Part shown: positions 1-8,126 of the stretch, piece after piece
Position numbering within the stretch: the stretch's first letter is position 1
Layout of the letters: every line of letters starts with the position of its first letter
DNA from: a virus
Length of the DNA stretch: 64,000 nucleotides
Virus record (IMG/VR): IMGVR_UViG_3300042923_001771
Coordinates: 111,446-175,445 of that record
Reading direction: 5' to 3' (one strand)
Notes under the pieces: generated by a model
What the model was told of the DNA's origin: nothing
Database searches by the model: none
What the model saw: only the letters and a program-made list of their open reading frames with translations
Translations under genes and position numbers: made by a program

Positions 1-99
1 GATTCTTTAGTTGAAGAGAGTTTATCAAAGTGGAAATGTTTAATTTGTAAAGAGGTTTTTGATGAAGCGTTTTTAGATCCTGAGGAGGATGAACAGTAA
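1..99 (+). CDS. C-terminal fragment of an unidentified protein (cut by window edge)
   Basis: An open frame enters from the left edge and stops with TAA at 97-99. The 32 visible residues contain one CxxC pair (K-C-L-I-C-K) and end in an acidic tail (DPEEDEQ). The stop overlaps the next start by one base (taATG), so the two genes are probably translationally coupled. The function cannot be judged from this fragment. Confidence 0.6.
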   Translation, partial: DSLVEESLSKWKCLICKEVFDEAFLDPEEDEQ

Positions 100-482
100 T
101 GTCAAATTTAACAGAAGAAAATAGACAATTATTTGAACAATTGCAGAATGCTTTTTTAGAGTCATCTATTACTCCAGATATTGAAGCAACGATAAAAAGT
201 GCAGTAAGTAGACGCGTTGAAAGAACACATCCAGATATATTAAAGGAAGTCAAGGTTACGATGAGACAAGAGAAGGCAGAGAAAGTATCTGCTTATATTG
301 ATGTTATGAATGTTAAGTTAATTTTAGACGAAAGCAAACATATAATGGCAACAATGTTGGATGAATTAAGGGGTAATTTGGACGAAATAGAAGTAATGAG
401 ATTATTAAAGGGAAACGCTAATCTTTACCGAGTAACTACTAGGATGAATTTAAAGATAGAAGTAGATATAGTCAGTGAATGA
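99..482 (+). CDS. Hypothetical protein, 127 aa, charged and helical
   Basis: The protein is not recognised. It is rich in Glu, Lys and Arg with no membrane segment, and looks like a soluble helical protein. The start overlaps the upstream stop by one base, and a GAGGAGGATGAA ribosome-binding region lies inside the previous gene. An intrinsic terminator follows directly, so this is the last gene of its operon. Confidence 0.75.
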   Translation: MSNLTEENRQLFEQLQNAFLESSITPDIEATIKSAVSRRVERTHPDILKEVKVTMRQEKAEKVSAYIDVMNVKLILDESKHIMATMLDELRGNLDEIEVMRLLKGNANLYRVTTRMNLKIEVDIVSE

Positions 483-485
483 TGA

Positions 486-519
486 AAAGGTAGGAGGTTA
501 AATACTCCTTCTTTTTTTA
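486..519 (+). terminator. Rho-independent terminator
   Basis: AGGAG (492-496) pairs with CTCCT (505-509) and is followed by a run of T. The loop contains TTAAA, as in many terminators of this window. It ends the operon at 99-482. Confidence 0.8.
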
Positions 520-536
520 TGTATAATGAAAAAATG

Positions 537-565
537 TTTACGTGTCAATATAATGGTGATATAAT
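537..565 (+). promoter_or_regulatory. SigmaA-type promoter with extended -10
   Basis: TTTACG at 537-542, a 17 bp spacer, TG at 557-558, and TATAAT at 560-565. It lies about 58 bp before the DUF262 gene. Confidence 0.8.
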
Positions 566-622
566 ATAAATAGGTGGAATCGTTCACACCGTGATCAGAA
601 CACAACAAGAGGAGGATTCTGA

Positions 623-1765
623 ATGAATGAGCTAACAAAATGGAAAGTAACATCAACAACTTATACTAAGAATATCGATGACATTGTGTCCGATATTAAA
701 AAAGGGTATAAGGGTGTTGGTGGAATAAGACTTAAGCCTTTTTATCAACGTGATTACAAATTTACGGTTGAGAAGGAGTCTTCAGTTATTGAATCATTAT
801 TATTGGGAATACCAATTCCTATGATTCATTTATCGTCTGACATTGCGCAAGACGTTCACATTAACAATGTAATTGATGGGCAGCATAGACTATATGCTAT
901 TTATCGTTATGTTAATGATGAATTCAGGTTGGCAAGGTTGAAGTTGGTACAAAACATTGAAGAATTTAAAAATGTTGATGGAAAGAAATTTTCCCAATTG
1001 CCAAAATCAATTCAAAACAAGTTGTTGTATCAAACTTCTCTGGAGTTTCAATCGACGCATGTGCAAGATAATCCTCGATTGGAGCTTGAAATTTTTACTC
1101 GTTACAATCAAGGAACAAATCCACTTACCGAACAGGAAATTAGAACGGTCGTTTATCATTGTCCGTTTAACGTTTGGGTATACAATGAGTTGATTCCAAT
1201 GTTTATTGAGAATCCCGTGTATCAAAAGATGTACAACGCACAAGGAAAGAGATTGTCGAATAAAAAATTACACGAACAAGTGTTCATTCTATATGCAATT
1301 CATAAGTACGGGTTAATTCCACGATTTAACGATTCACCTGATTATGCTGATGAAATCATGTTTAAGATGAGAAAGCTTAATGATGATTTTGTAGAAGACG
1401 AAAAGCAAAAGATGTTGAATTTTTTCGCTGATTTTACCGATTTGTACACGCGGGTGGCAGAAGAAATTGAAATTGAGTATCCTTGTTCTAAGGAACTTTT
1501 AGGTGAGGAACGTTCTGATAAATTTCACACCAGCATTGCTCTTGCTATGGTATCAATTTACAATTACCTTATTGAGAATGATATACCAAGAACGGAGTCG
1601 TCAGATTTGAGAAAGATTGCCAAATCTATTGAAGTTGGTTTGATAAGAGCTAACTTCTTAAATCCAGGGCAAATTTCTTCAACCGCTTATCGGTTTCAAT
1701 TGAGAGGGTTAAAGGAAGTTGTTTATGAATTGAAACAAGCCTTTAATCTTCAAGAAGTTGTTTAA
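623..1765 (+). CDS. DUF262 (GmrS-N / ParB-like nuclease fold) domain protein
   Basis: The N-terminal ~130 residues carry DUF262 hallmarks: the FYQRDYKF segment near residue 40 and IDGQHRL at 84-90, followed by the hydrophobic YAIYRY helix. Family members include GmrS/GmrD-type modification-dependent restriction enzymes and other nucleotide-dependent enzymes. The second half has no HNH motif that I can see. The start follows GAGGAGGA with good spacing. The gene is monocistronic between a sigmaA-type promoter and a bidirectional terminator. As a lone DUF262 protein it could be an anti-host nuclease or a defence-related enzyme; the role is inferred, not shown. Confidence 0.8.
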   Translation: MNELTKWKVTSTTYTKNIDDIVSDIKKGYKGVGGIRLKPFYQRDYKFTVEKESSVIESLLLGIPIPMIHLSSDIAQDVHINNVIDGQHRLYAIYRYVNDEFRLARLKLVQNIEEFKNVDGKKFSQLPKSIQNKLLYQTSLEFQSTHVQDNPRLELEIFTRYNQGTNPLTEQEIRTVVYHCPFNVWVYNELIPMFIENPVYQKMYNAQGKRLSNKKLHEQVFILYAIHKYGLIPRFNDSPDYADEIMFKMRKLNDDFVEDEKQKMLNFFADFTDLYTRVAEEIEIEYPCSKELLGEERSDKFHTSIALAMVSIYNYLIENDIPRTESSDLRKIAKSIEVGLIRANFLNPGQISSTAYRFQLRGLKEVVYELKQAFNLQEVV

Positions 1766-1805
1766 TATAAAAAAAGAGTAGAGAATATTCTCTACTCTTT
1801 TTTTA
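1766..1805. terminator. Bidirectional intrinsic terminator
   Basis: A near-perfect palindrome (AGAGTAGAGAA / TTCTCTACTCT) is flanked by an A-run on the left and a T-run on the right. It serves the convergent genes at 623-1765 and 1820-3664. Confidence 0.9.
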
Positions 1806-1819
1806 TACATTTCGATTCT

Positions 1820-3664
1820 TCAAATTAATTTCTCTACTCTAAATTCATCCCAAGTACTTGGAAAGCCAGTAACAGCAGTTCCTCTATCATGGCGAATACC
1901 AACGAGAGTGTTATTTCCATACTTTGTATTTTCTGCATCTGAAAGAGTGTATTCAAGTACAAATTTCTTATCAACAAATGCTCTTATTGTTTTACCTTTG
2001 CATATAACCATTAATTCATATTCTCTTTCATCAACAAATGTTAAATCAATAGCTGTAGCTAAAACAGTTTCTGTACCTGTATCAATTTTTACAAGCTGAA
2101 CTTTATCACCGTGAAAAATTCTAAGACCAAGATTATTTGGTTTGTCTAGAGCTTTGAAAACAATACCAGGACAAGCCCAAGAAGTTAACCAAGAACTTGT
2201 ATTAGGATCTGCCCAATTATATTTACCAGCAACCTTTACACTAAATGAAAAATCCTTAGGATTAGATGAACCATAATCTATTAGACCCATTGCTCCATTA
2301 AATTGATCTACAGAGTATCCTTTGTTTCCAGAAATACCAAATGTACCACCACCAACCGCTCCCCACACTTGTCCTGTATCTGCAGTCCCTTGTGTTGTTG
2401 TGCTATTAGCTCTTGTAAAAGAATCATATAATAAAGTTAAAGGATTTGAAGTTATCACTCCACTTGCGTTAACTGACAATGAAAATCTAGTTCCAATTGG
2501 AGATGTTAAAATGACGTTTTCGGGTTTTGTTATATTCTTCCAACCAGTCTTTTCAAAATTTGATACTGAAGCGTAAAGATCATTTTCAAACATAGTAAAT
2601 TGTCCTTTACTTGTTGGAAAGTCACCTATCGTCAAACTTGTAAGAGCATTTGGATTTTGAGCCACCGAATCACCAGTATATAACCCATTAAATGGAGGAA
2701 TTATAAAACCTCTATGTTGTGTTCTAGTTTGATCGTATATTGCTTTTTTAGCAGCATCACCACTATATCCGCCAATCCATTGCATGTACCATGAATAATG
2801 TGGTTGAGCATTATATACAGTCGTTGTAGGACTATCTCCAACTTCACCAATAGCAATAAGTTTTCCGTCTGCACCACCAGCAAGAGCCAAAATTGCATCG
2901 TAATTTATTTGAGCATATTCATAACCAACTGTATGATTTGTGTCATGATAAATATCATAAGCTAAAACATCACACTTGTTCAAACCAACCCAAATTTTTG
3001 TTGTATCATAAATAGCAACAGGTGTATAATCACCAGGAATATGCGGAGACCAAACCCAAATCAAATTATTTAAATTATGAAAATTAGTAAAGTAATCATA
3101 CATAATATCCCATAATTTTGTAAATCCAATTTTATTTCCCCACCAAAACCAGTCTCCATTCATTTCATGAAATGGACGCCATAAAAGAGGGATATCTGCA
3201 TCTCGTAATTGTTTAAGATACGGAACTATTAAATCAAAATCGCTAAGTAATTGTTTATGCATAACACTACCATTAGTAATAATGGCATCAAATTCAGTTT
3301 GTGTCGTTACTCTTTTTGTATTAGCAAAAGTTCTAGCAGAAGTTGGATATACTATGTGATATGTTGCAGTAGAAATACATCCAAGTTTTGTATATTTAAT
3401 AATTGCATTTGTTGTTAATTGAAGGTGATTATTGTAAGTTGTAAGATCTTGACTATCCATCCATCCAAATTCAGTACCGTGAATTGCAACATTTGTATTT
3501 CCCAATGCTGCACTATTAGAAACAGAAATCATATTACCTTCTGGATTCATGATGTAATTATGCAAACCTGAAAGGGTTTTTATACCTTTAACGCTATAGA
3601 AATAGTTTAAAACTTTTTTGACTGATAGTGAAGCATTAGGATTAATGGGTTTATAATTAGACAT
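1820..3664 (-). CDS. GH26 beta-mannanase-like glycoside hydrolase with C-terminal LamG-like domain
   Basis: Residues ~15-310 read as glycoside hydrolase family 26 (endo-beta-1,4-mannanase type). The acid/base region is RPFHEMNGDWFWWG with Glu167, and the nucleophile region is AIGEVGDSP with Glu274; both family glutamates are present. Residues ~410-610 look like a beta-rich LamG/concanavalin-type domain (YDSFTRAN at its start, a C-terminal WDEFRVEKL). No signal peptide is visible, which suits a virion-borne or lysis-released depolymerase better than a secreted enzyme. The ribosome site TAAAGGAGATTAATT precedes the ATG. The gene is alone on the minus strand. The substrate (mannan, or a host exopolysaccharide with mannose) is inferred from the family. 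Confidence 0.87.
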   Translation of the reverse strand: MSNYKPINPNASLSVKKVLNYFYSVKGIKTLSGLHNYIMNPEGNMISVSNSAALGNTNVAIHGTEFGWMDSQDLTTYNNHLQLTTNAIIKYTKLGCISTATYHIVYPTSARTFANTKRVTTQTEFDAIITNGSVMHKQLLSDFDLIVPYLKQLRDADIPLLWRPFHEMNGDWFWWGNKIGFTKLWDIMYDYFTNFHNLNNLIWVWSPHIPGDYTPVAIYDTTKIWVGLNKCDVLAYDIYHDTNHTVGYEYAQINYDAILALAGGADGKLIAIGEVGDSPTTTVYNAQPHYSWYMQWIGGYSGDAAKKAIYDQTRTQHRGFIIPPFNGLYTGDSVAQNPNALTSLTIGDFPTSKGQFTMFENDLYASVSNFEKTGWKNITKPENVILTSPIGTRFSLSVNASGVITSNPLTLLYDSFTRANSTTTQGTADTGQVWGAVGGGTFGISGNKGYSVDQFNGAMGLIDYGSSNPKDFSFSVKVAGKYNWADPNTSSWLTSWACPGIVFKALDKPNNLGLRIFHGDKVQLVKIDTGTETVLATAIDLTFVDEREYELMVICKGKTIRAFVDKKFVLEYTLSDAENTKYGNNTLVGIRHDRGTAVTGFPSTWDEFRVEKLI

Positions 3665-3830
3665 AATTAATCTCCTTTATTAAAGTATTTGTGTTGAAAT
3701 TTTTATAATATATAAAATAATTTAAAAATTTGTAATTATAATAAAAAAATATCAGTATAAATAAAAGTCAATTTCTTAGAGTGGTAACGAAATCTGGCCT
3801 ACTAAAATGAGATTATGAACAAATTAACAT

Positions 3831-3857
3831 AAGTGTTAAAACTCATCCACTTTTTTC
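3831..3857 (+). terminator. Degenerate orphan terminator of the TTAAAACTCA type
   Basis: AAGTG (3831-3835) and CACTT (3848-3852) flank the loop TTAAAACTCATC, followed by T6. No plus-strand gene lies upstream, since the neighbour is on the minus strand. It matches the terminator halves at 6562, 10176 and 14744 and sits directly before the same bipartite element. Confidence 0.5.
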
Positions 3858-3885
3858 ATATTATACACTGTATAATTATTATTTA
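3858..3885 (+). promoter_or_regulatory. Bipartite intergenic element (candidate phage-specific promoter)
   Basis: ATATTAT, then exactly 10 nt, then ATTATTATTTA, ending 14 bp before the start of the gene at 3900. The same arrangement with the same spacer occurs at 6593, 10205 and 14774. No sigmaA -35/-10 pair is visible here, so this is a plausible promoter for a non-host or modified RNA polymerase. Confidence 0.55.
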
Positions 3886-3899
3886 GGATGTGATAGTAG

Positions 3900-4304
3900 A
3901 TGGAATTTAAGGAGAAAGTCCAAGAGGTTAAAGATATAATGGAAGAATTTTACATACTACTTAGTTTGTCTCTGGGTACAGAATTGAAGTTAGGAGTTCA
4001 AGAAAATATTGGAATCAAAAACCAAGAAGATAGAGTTTTTGTTACTATCTACAATCCTCGACATCCATATATCATGAGGGTTGGAGTATATAAAAATGAA
4101 ATCGTTGTGGTTCTTGACAAAAGCAGATACAATAGTGGAATAATATTTCACTACAAATTGAGAAATTATAAGAAGGACGCGCCACCGTGTAATGAGATTG
4201 GTAAAAACATTGTTGGTTGCTGGTACGTTGTCTCCAATGAACCAGAAATGCTTAGAGATGTTATAAGTGTTATTAATAAGAGAGTGAAGGTGTATAATAC
4301 ATGA
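3900..4304 (+). CDS. Hypothetical protein, 134 aa
   Basis: Not recognised. The sequence alternates beta-like stretches (DRVFVTIYN, MRVGVYKNEIVVVLD) and helices, and has no membrane segment. Its stop overlaps the start of the CCA-adding-like gene by 4 bp (ATGA), so the two are probably co-translated. It is the first gene after the bipartite element. Confidence 0.7.
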   Translation: MEFKEKVQEVKDIMEEFYILLSLSLGTELKLGVQENIGIKNQEDRVFVTIYNPRHPYIMRVGVYKNEIVVVLDKSRYNSGIIFHYKLRNYKKDAPPCNEIGKNIVGCWYVVSNEPEMLRDVISVINKRVKVYNT

Positions 4305-5194
4305 TTACAAATATTCATGAAGATGTAAAGATATTGCTTAATGAATTAAATATACTTGGTCAAGCAGTTATCTTTGGTGGTTACTTGAGAGATTTGTATT
4401 TTGGTAGAGTACCAAGTGATGTTGATATTGCAACAAATGTTTCTATTGACGTGATTGAACACAATTATGGGTATTTAGAAAAAGCATCTAGACGTAAAAC
4501 TATTAGTGGACATGATGTATTTTCATTTAAGATGCACCGTACGGAAAAAATATTTGTCGAGATAGTTTGTACTAATGATAATCTATTAGATAAGGCAAAA
4601 CAAGCTGATTACACAATTAATTCATTATTGTACGATGGAAAACAAATTATTGATTCTCAGGGTTGTTTCAATGATATGATGTTGGGGACGATTAGAGAAG
4701 TTGACATCAAAATCATTAATAGCGATTTAAGTACAAGACCTTATTTGTGGCTTAAGACTATCAGATTGACATCAATGCTTGGTCTTGGGTTATCTGAAAA
4801 AGTATATGCTGCATTGCAAAAACATAGAGATGTTATTAGTAAAATTAGTCCTGAGATTATGCAGGCTGAAGGTCATAAAACTCTTAATGGCAAGGGTGTT
4901 TTGAGAGCTATTCAATATTTAGGTGCAAATGACTTTATCACAAGAGATTATGAAAGTACTGGTTATCATGAAGATAAATTTAGTGTTCAAATTCAACCTC
5001 ACCAAAAACTAGTGTTGGTTGCTTTATTGACTAACAAACAAGTTGCTGACGAATACATTAAATTTTATCATTTTCCTTTGGCTTTGAAGGAGAAATATGA
5101 AGAATTGTATGAAGCTTATCATAGTGAAGAAAAACCAGCAAATAGATTAAAACATCAAGTAATTACCATTAAGAAAATAATAGAGAAGAGGTAA
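4301..5194 (+). CDS. CCA-adding enzyme / poly(A) polymerase family nucleotidyltransferase
   Basis: This is a class II nucleotidyltransferase head domain. GGYLRD at residues 26-31 and the metal-binding DVDIATN (Asp40/Asp42) are intact. They are followed by the DYTINSLLYD motif, IDSQGCFNDM, and RPYLWLKTIRLTSMLGL, which correspond to the RRDFTIN, glycine-turn and RiLRa.Rf motifs of bacterial CCA enzymes. At 297 residues it is shorter than typical (~400), with a reduced C-terminal helical body. It probably repairs or adds 3' CCA on tRNA, or adds A tails to RNA. No tRNA gene was seen in the window. It overlaps the preceding gene by 4 bp. Confidence 0.88.
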   Translation: MITNIHEDVKILLNELNILGQAVIFGGYLRDLYFGRVPSDVDIATNVSIDVIEHNYGYLEKASRRKTISGHDVFSFKMHRTEKIFVEIVCTNDNLLDKAKQADYTINSLLYDGKQIIDSQGCFNDMMLGTIREVDIKIINSDLSTRPYLWLKTIRLTSMLGLGLSEKVYAALQKHRDVISKISPEIMQAEGHKTLNGKGVLRAIQYLGANDFITRDYESTGYHEDKFSVQIQPHQKLVLVALLTNKQVADEYIKFYHFPLALKEKYEELYEAYHSEEKPANRLKHQVITIKKIIEKR

Positions 5195-5197
5195 ATT

Positions 5198-5488
5198 ATG
5201 ATTAGATTTACTCAGACAAGATACGATATGGATCCGTTATCATTTGGAGCAAGAATGCTGCGAGCGGGTGTTGACGGATATAAAAGCATCTCTTATGATA
5301 TAGAATGGGACAATTATGTACTCTTATCTACTGCTACCCCAAAAGAAATAGAAACTTATACTGAAAAAGAAATGCTTAGTATTTTTGAAGAATTAGAAAC
5401 ACTTGGAGAGAAAGAATCAAAAGAATTCATATTAAGCAGTGGAGAAGTTGTAGAATTGTATTGGGAAATTGATTGTTTCTCAAAATAA
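5198..5488 (+). CDS. Hypothetical acidic protein, 96 aa
   Basis: Not recognised. It is an acidic, Glu-rich soluble protein. It starts 4 bp after the CCA-adding-like gene with the ribosome site AGAGAGG, so it belongs to that operon and is its last gene before a terminator. Confidence 0.65.
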   Translation: MIRFTQTRYDMDPLSFGARMLRAGVDGYKSISYDIEWDNYVLLSTATPKEIETYTEKEMLSIFEELETLGEKESKEFILSSGEVVELYWEIDCFSK

Positions 5489-5501
5489 GAAATAAAAATG
5501 G

Positions 5502-5529
5502 AGTGAGATTAATTTCTTGCTCTTTTTTA
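5502..5529 (+). terminator. Rho-independent terminator
   Basis: GAGTGAGA pairs with TCTTGCTC (two G-T pairs) around a TTAATT loop, followed by T6. It closes the 3900-5488 operon. Confidence 0.7.
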
Positions 5530-5634
5530 TTTTGTAAGTAACAAGCTAGATTTTAGTTATACTATCAATCTCCTGGTGTATAGTTTTATTACATTGCAAT
5601 TGTTGAAATTGTCAATGTAAGGAGAGTGATTTTT

Positions 5635-6551
5635 GTGCCAAATATAATCAAAGAGCGCATTTATTACGCAAACGGCATTTTAAAGCATTGTGAGGGAAAC
5701 TACAGTATTTCTGCTACTGACGTAAGGTACATTAAGTTTGACAAGGGTACTTACACAATGAAATTAGTTTGGAGTAAGGGTAAGAGAGTTTCACAATTAG
5801 TTGCAGAGCATGGAGCAGACTATGGGTTTAATTTTCCGTTTTTTTGGGATGGTAACCCAATAGCTGATTGTAAAATTGGTAACACGATTTTAAGTCAAGG
5901 TATGATACTGTTGGTGGGGCACAGCAAACAAAATGGCATGGTTTAGCTTACAGAAATGGTCAGCCTGAAATCGGACAATTCAGTATTAATGAAAATTTCG
6001 GTGCTGATGGATTTTTAGTAAAAACAACACCTTTACTTTTAAATGGACAAGGGTCAGAAGTGTGGGACTGGTATAGACAACAAGACGGAACTGCTACTGA
6101 TATTGGTAAGGATTCTAATGGTAATTATGTACGAGCTCAAAGAACGTTTGTTGGTCTTGATGCTGCTGGTAATTTTCACCTTGCTGTTGGGGATGGAAGA
6201 ACTTCTTCAGATAGAGGTCTTGACCTTCGTGAGATGGCTATGTATTTGAAAGAAAAAGGGTGTATGTGGGCATTGAATGGTGATGGTGGTGGTTCTTCTG
6301 TGATCGCAGATAAAACTGGCTCTCTTGGTCAAAATGCTGGATACAACGAAAGAGCTGTCAATCATGCAATTCTAGTTTATATTAAACAACCAGATCCGTT
6401 AAAGGAATTAAGAGATAATGCGGCAGAACTTAAAAATCAAGTATTGTATATGTCGAGCTTAATTGATGGTTCTGGTAGTGGTGTAGAACAATGGACATTA
6501 AATTATCTTAAAGAAGTATATGATATTATGAAGTCTAAAGATCTGTTGTAA
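5635..6551 (+). pseudogene. Phosphodiester glycosidase (NAGPA/DUF2233-like), frameshifted
   Basis: Two frames together read as one NAGPA-type protein. The first half, from GTG 5635 (after AAGGAG; the GTG at 5626 is too close to the site), carries NFPFFWDGNPIADCKIGNTIL and runs to a stop at 5946. From about 5895 the -1 frame continues as YDTVGGAQQTKWHGLAY and ends at 6551 with the hallmark NGDGGGSSV and NERAVNHAILVYI. One missing base near 5893-5905 would explain the break. No slippery heptamer is visible. It could be a real mutation, a sequencing error or, less likely, programmed frameshifting. The C-terminal ~50 residues (KELRDNAAELKNQ) look coiled-coil. The family cleaves sugar phosphodiesters; the target here is unknown. 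Confidence 0.72.
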
Positions 6552-6561
6552 GAAATTTTTG

Positions 6562-6592
6562 GTGAATGGGTTAAAACTCATTCACTTTTTTT
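6562..6592 (+). terminator. Rho-independent terminator, TTAAAACTCA loop type
   Basis: GTGAATG (6562-6568) pairs with CATTCAC (6579-6585) around a loop containing TTAAAACT, followed by T7. It abuts the bipartite element at 6593. Confidence 0.88.
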
Positions 6593-6620
6593 ATATTATT
6601 GATTATATAATTATTATTTA
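6593..6620 (+). promoter_or_regulatory. Bipartite intergenic element (candidate phage-specific promoter)
   Basis: ATATTAT, 10 nt, ATTATTATTTA directly behind a terminator, and 1 bp before the AAAAGGA ribosome site of the next gene. Same half-sites and spacer as at 3858, 10205 and 14774. Confidence 0.6.
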
Positions 6621-6636
6621 AAAAGGAATGATAGGC

Positions 6637-6948
6637 TTGGCGCAAAGAGTAAAGGGTGGATATAAGAACCGCATTACTGCGGAGAGAAATAAAAGTGCTG
6701 AACTTGAAGAGAAATTATCTCTTCATCAAGAGTACCAGAATGCAATTAAGGTTGATATTGATTATCTTTCAACGCTTTTCATAGCAATTGTAGCGTCATG
6801 GATTTTTCTTCCATTTGTTATTGGACTTGATTTTTCGACTGTAGTTAAGACCTCATTGTTTATTTTATTAGCATGGTGTTTACCTAGAATTTTTAAGACT
6901 TCAAGAATTAAAGTGCGTTTAAACGAAATGGAAGAAAACAGAAAGTGA
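6637..6948 (+). CDS. Small membrane protein, 103 aa
   Basis: The TTG at 6637 lies about 10 bp after AAAGGA; the ATG at 6628 is in frame but only 1 bp from that site. A basic, helical N-terminus is followed by hydrophobic stretches around LSTLFIAIVASWIFLPFVIG and VVKTSLFILLAWCL, so two membrane helices, with a charged C-terminus. Function unknown; the following genes are separated by only a few bases. Confidence 0.65.
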   Translation: MAQRVKGGYKNRITAERNKSAELEEKLSLHQEYQNAIKVDIDYLSTLFIAIVASWIFLPFVIGLDFSTVVKTSLFILLAWCLPRIFKTSRIKVRLNEMEENRK

Positions 6949-6962
6949 TGGTGAAGTAAAAG

Positions 6963-7388
6963 ATGAAATTTGAAATTTTAGCGTCTAAAAACAAGAAGAT
7001 TAAAGAGGGTTTCTTTATTAAAATAAATAGTATGCTTGGCGATGGCGACTATTATGATGCATTTACTATGGGCCCATTCCCTAAAGACAAAATTGAATAT
7101 CTTGAAGAAGTTGTTTCCTTGCTTGAAAAAATGAGCAAGAAGAGAAATTCTGAAGATTACGACGATATGGAAGGTTTTCAATTTTGGTTTAATGAGTGTA
7201 ATATTCAAAATTATGATGAAGAAGACCCAAAGGTAAAATTTTATAGTGATATTAAATTTAAGAGTGAAACAACTTCTAGTTGTTATGGTTGGAAGTCATA
7301 TGAAGGATACAACTATGTTCTTCAAACATATGAAGTTTTTTACATCAATGCTGATGGTTCTAAAAGTGAAGTGAAAGTAACTTATTGA
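6963..7388 (+). CDS. Hypothetical acidic protein, 141 aa
   Basis: Not recognised. Acidic, with aromatic-rich segments (FQFWFNECN, CYGWKSYEGYNYV) and no membrane helix. It lies between a membrane protein and the Pth2 gene in a tight operon (14 bp and about 10 bp gaps). Confidence 0.65.
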   Translation: MKFEILASKNKKIKEGFFIKINSMLGDGDYYDAFTMGPFPKDKIEYLEEVVSLLEKMSKKRNSEDYDDMEGFQFWFNECNIQNYDEEDPKVKFYSDIKFKSETTSSCYGWKSYEGYNYVLQTYEVFYINADGSKSEVKVTY

Positions 7389-7398
7389 GGTGAATTTA

Positions 7399-7758
7399 GT
7401 GGATGAAATAGTACAATATTTTGTCGTTAATAGCGAATTAGAAATGTCTCCTGGTAAAATTGCTGCACAGGTTGGTCATGTGGCTACGATGATAGCTTAT
7501 CATGCTGGTAGAGATTCAATAACTACACAAAGTCAAGAAACAAAGTGGTTTTCTGATTGGTTTTATAATGACCAGAAGAAAATTGTACTTCGCGGTAAAC
7601 AAAAAGAACTGGAAAATCTAATTGCAAAGGGTTTTATTTATATTAGAGATAATGGATTAACGGAAATACCGGCTGGTTCACTTACGGTTGTAGGTCTTAC
7701 TCCAATGCCTAAAGATATAGCTCAGGAATATGTAAAGAGATTACAATTATTCAAATAA
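7399..7758 (+). CDS. Peptidyl-tRNA hydrolase, PTH2 family
   Basis: A full-length PTH2 fold protein of 119 aa. The N-terminal helix motif SPGKIAAQVGHVA matches the family signature M..GK.aAQ..HA. It is followed by KKIVLRGKQKELENLIAKG, DNGLTEIPAGS and the C-terminal TVVGLTPMPKD. It would release peptides from stalled peptidyl-tRNA. The GTG at 7399 is preferred over the GTG at 7390, which lies inside the GAGGTG ribosome site. With the CCA-adding-like gene at 4301 it suggests that the phage maintains the tRNA pool. Confidence 0.9.
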   Translation: MDEIVQYFVVNSELEMSPGKIAAQVGHVATMIAYHAGRDSITTQSQETKWFSDWFYNDQKKIVLRGKQKELENLIAKGFIYIRDNGLTEIPAGSLTVVGLTPMPKDIAQEYVKRLQLFK

Positions 7759-7789
7759 AAATAGTAGGATTTTTCCTACTATTTTTTTA
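7757..7789. terminator. Intrinsic terminator, possibly bidirectional
   Basis: ATAGTAGG pairs with CCTACTAT around ATTTTT and is followed by T7. It ends the pth2 operon. The minus-strand gene at 7779-7958 also ends here. Confidence 0.85.
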
Positions 7790-7958
7790 TTAGTCTATAA
7801 TCTAGCTTTTCTTCAATACCCATTACTATTTCTTGTTGAATTCTTCTATATATTTTTTCAAGTTGTTGTCCTGACCAACTATTAATTTTATCCGGGTCCC
7901 AAGTTGGTTTCCAATTTAATAGTTTTTCCTTCTTATATTCTTCTGTTACACCAGCCAT
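7779..7958 (-). CDS. Small hypothetical protein, 59 aa
   Basis: An ATG at 7958 (minus) follows GAGGTGATAGC, a good ribosome site, and opens 59 codons with balanced composition. Readable segments are KLLNWKPTWDPDKINSWSG and QQLEKIYRRIQQEIVMG. It is not recognised. It lies antisense between two plus-strand operons, and the length, ribosome site and convergent terminator support a real gene. Confidence 0.55.
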   Translation of the reverse strand: MAGVTEEYKKEKLLNWKPTWDPDKINSWSGQQLEKIYRRIQQEIVMGIEEKLDYRLIKK

Positions 7959-8005
7959 GCTATCACCTCTTTATTATCATAAAGTAACTTAAAATTTTTA
8001 TATTT

Positions 8006-8036
8006 AGAGTGGGTATAAACTTCCACTCTTTTTTTA
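8006..8036 (+). terminator. Orphan rho-independent terminator
   Basis: AGAGTGG pairs with CCACTCT around GTATAAACTT, followed by T7. No plus-strand gene ends here, since pth2 already has its own terminator, so it may insulate the next operon from readthrough. Confidence 0.75.
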
Positions 8037-8072
8037 TTGTTTAAGTAGTTGATAAAAAAATGAGGTGCTGAA

Positions 8073-8126
8073 ATGACTTCAGTTTCTGACTTAAAAAATA
8101 TTTACAAAGTGAGGAATATTATATGA
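8073..8126 (+). CDS. Possible 17-codon leader peptide
   Basis: ATG 8073 after TGAGGTG opens 17 codons and stops with TGA overlapping the ATG of the next gene (ATGA). The arrangement suggests translational coupling of 8123-8386. It could also be chance, since the next gene has its own GTGAGG site. Confidence 0.3.
   Translation: MTSVSDLKNIYKVRNII

Noticed and set aside
1007-1243. Open frames on the minus strand and in other frames inside the DUF262 gene
   Set aside because: No ribosome site and no codon pattern of their own; shadows of 623-1765.
3858-3885. The bipartite element as a minus-strand sigmaA promoter (its complement contains TGTATAAT)
   Set aside because: There is no -35 at the right distance on that strand, the genes are on the plus strand, and the right half (ATTATTATTTA) would be unexplained.
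5884-5905. Programmed -1 frameshift site in the glycosidase gene
   Set aside because: The bases around the junction (CGATTTTAAGT) do not form an X-XXY-YYZ heptamer and no stimulatory stem was found; a single-base loss is simpler.
6043-6249. 68-codon ORF overlapping the phosphodiester glycosidase
   Set aside because: Wrong frame relative to the NAGPA-like protein and no ribosome site.
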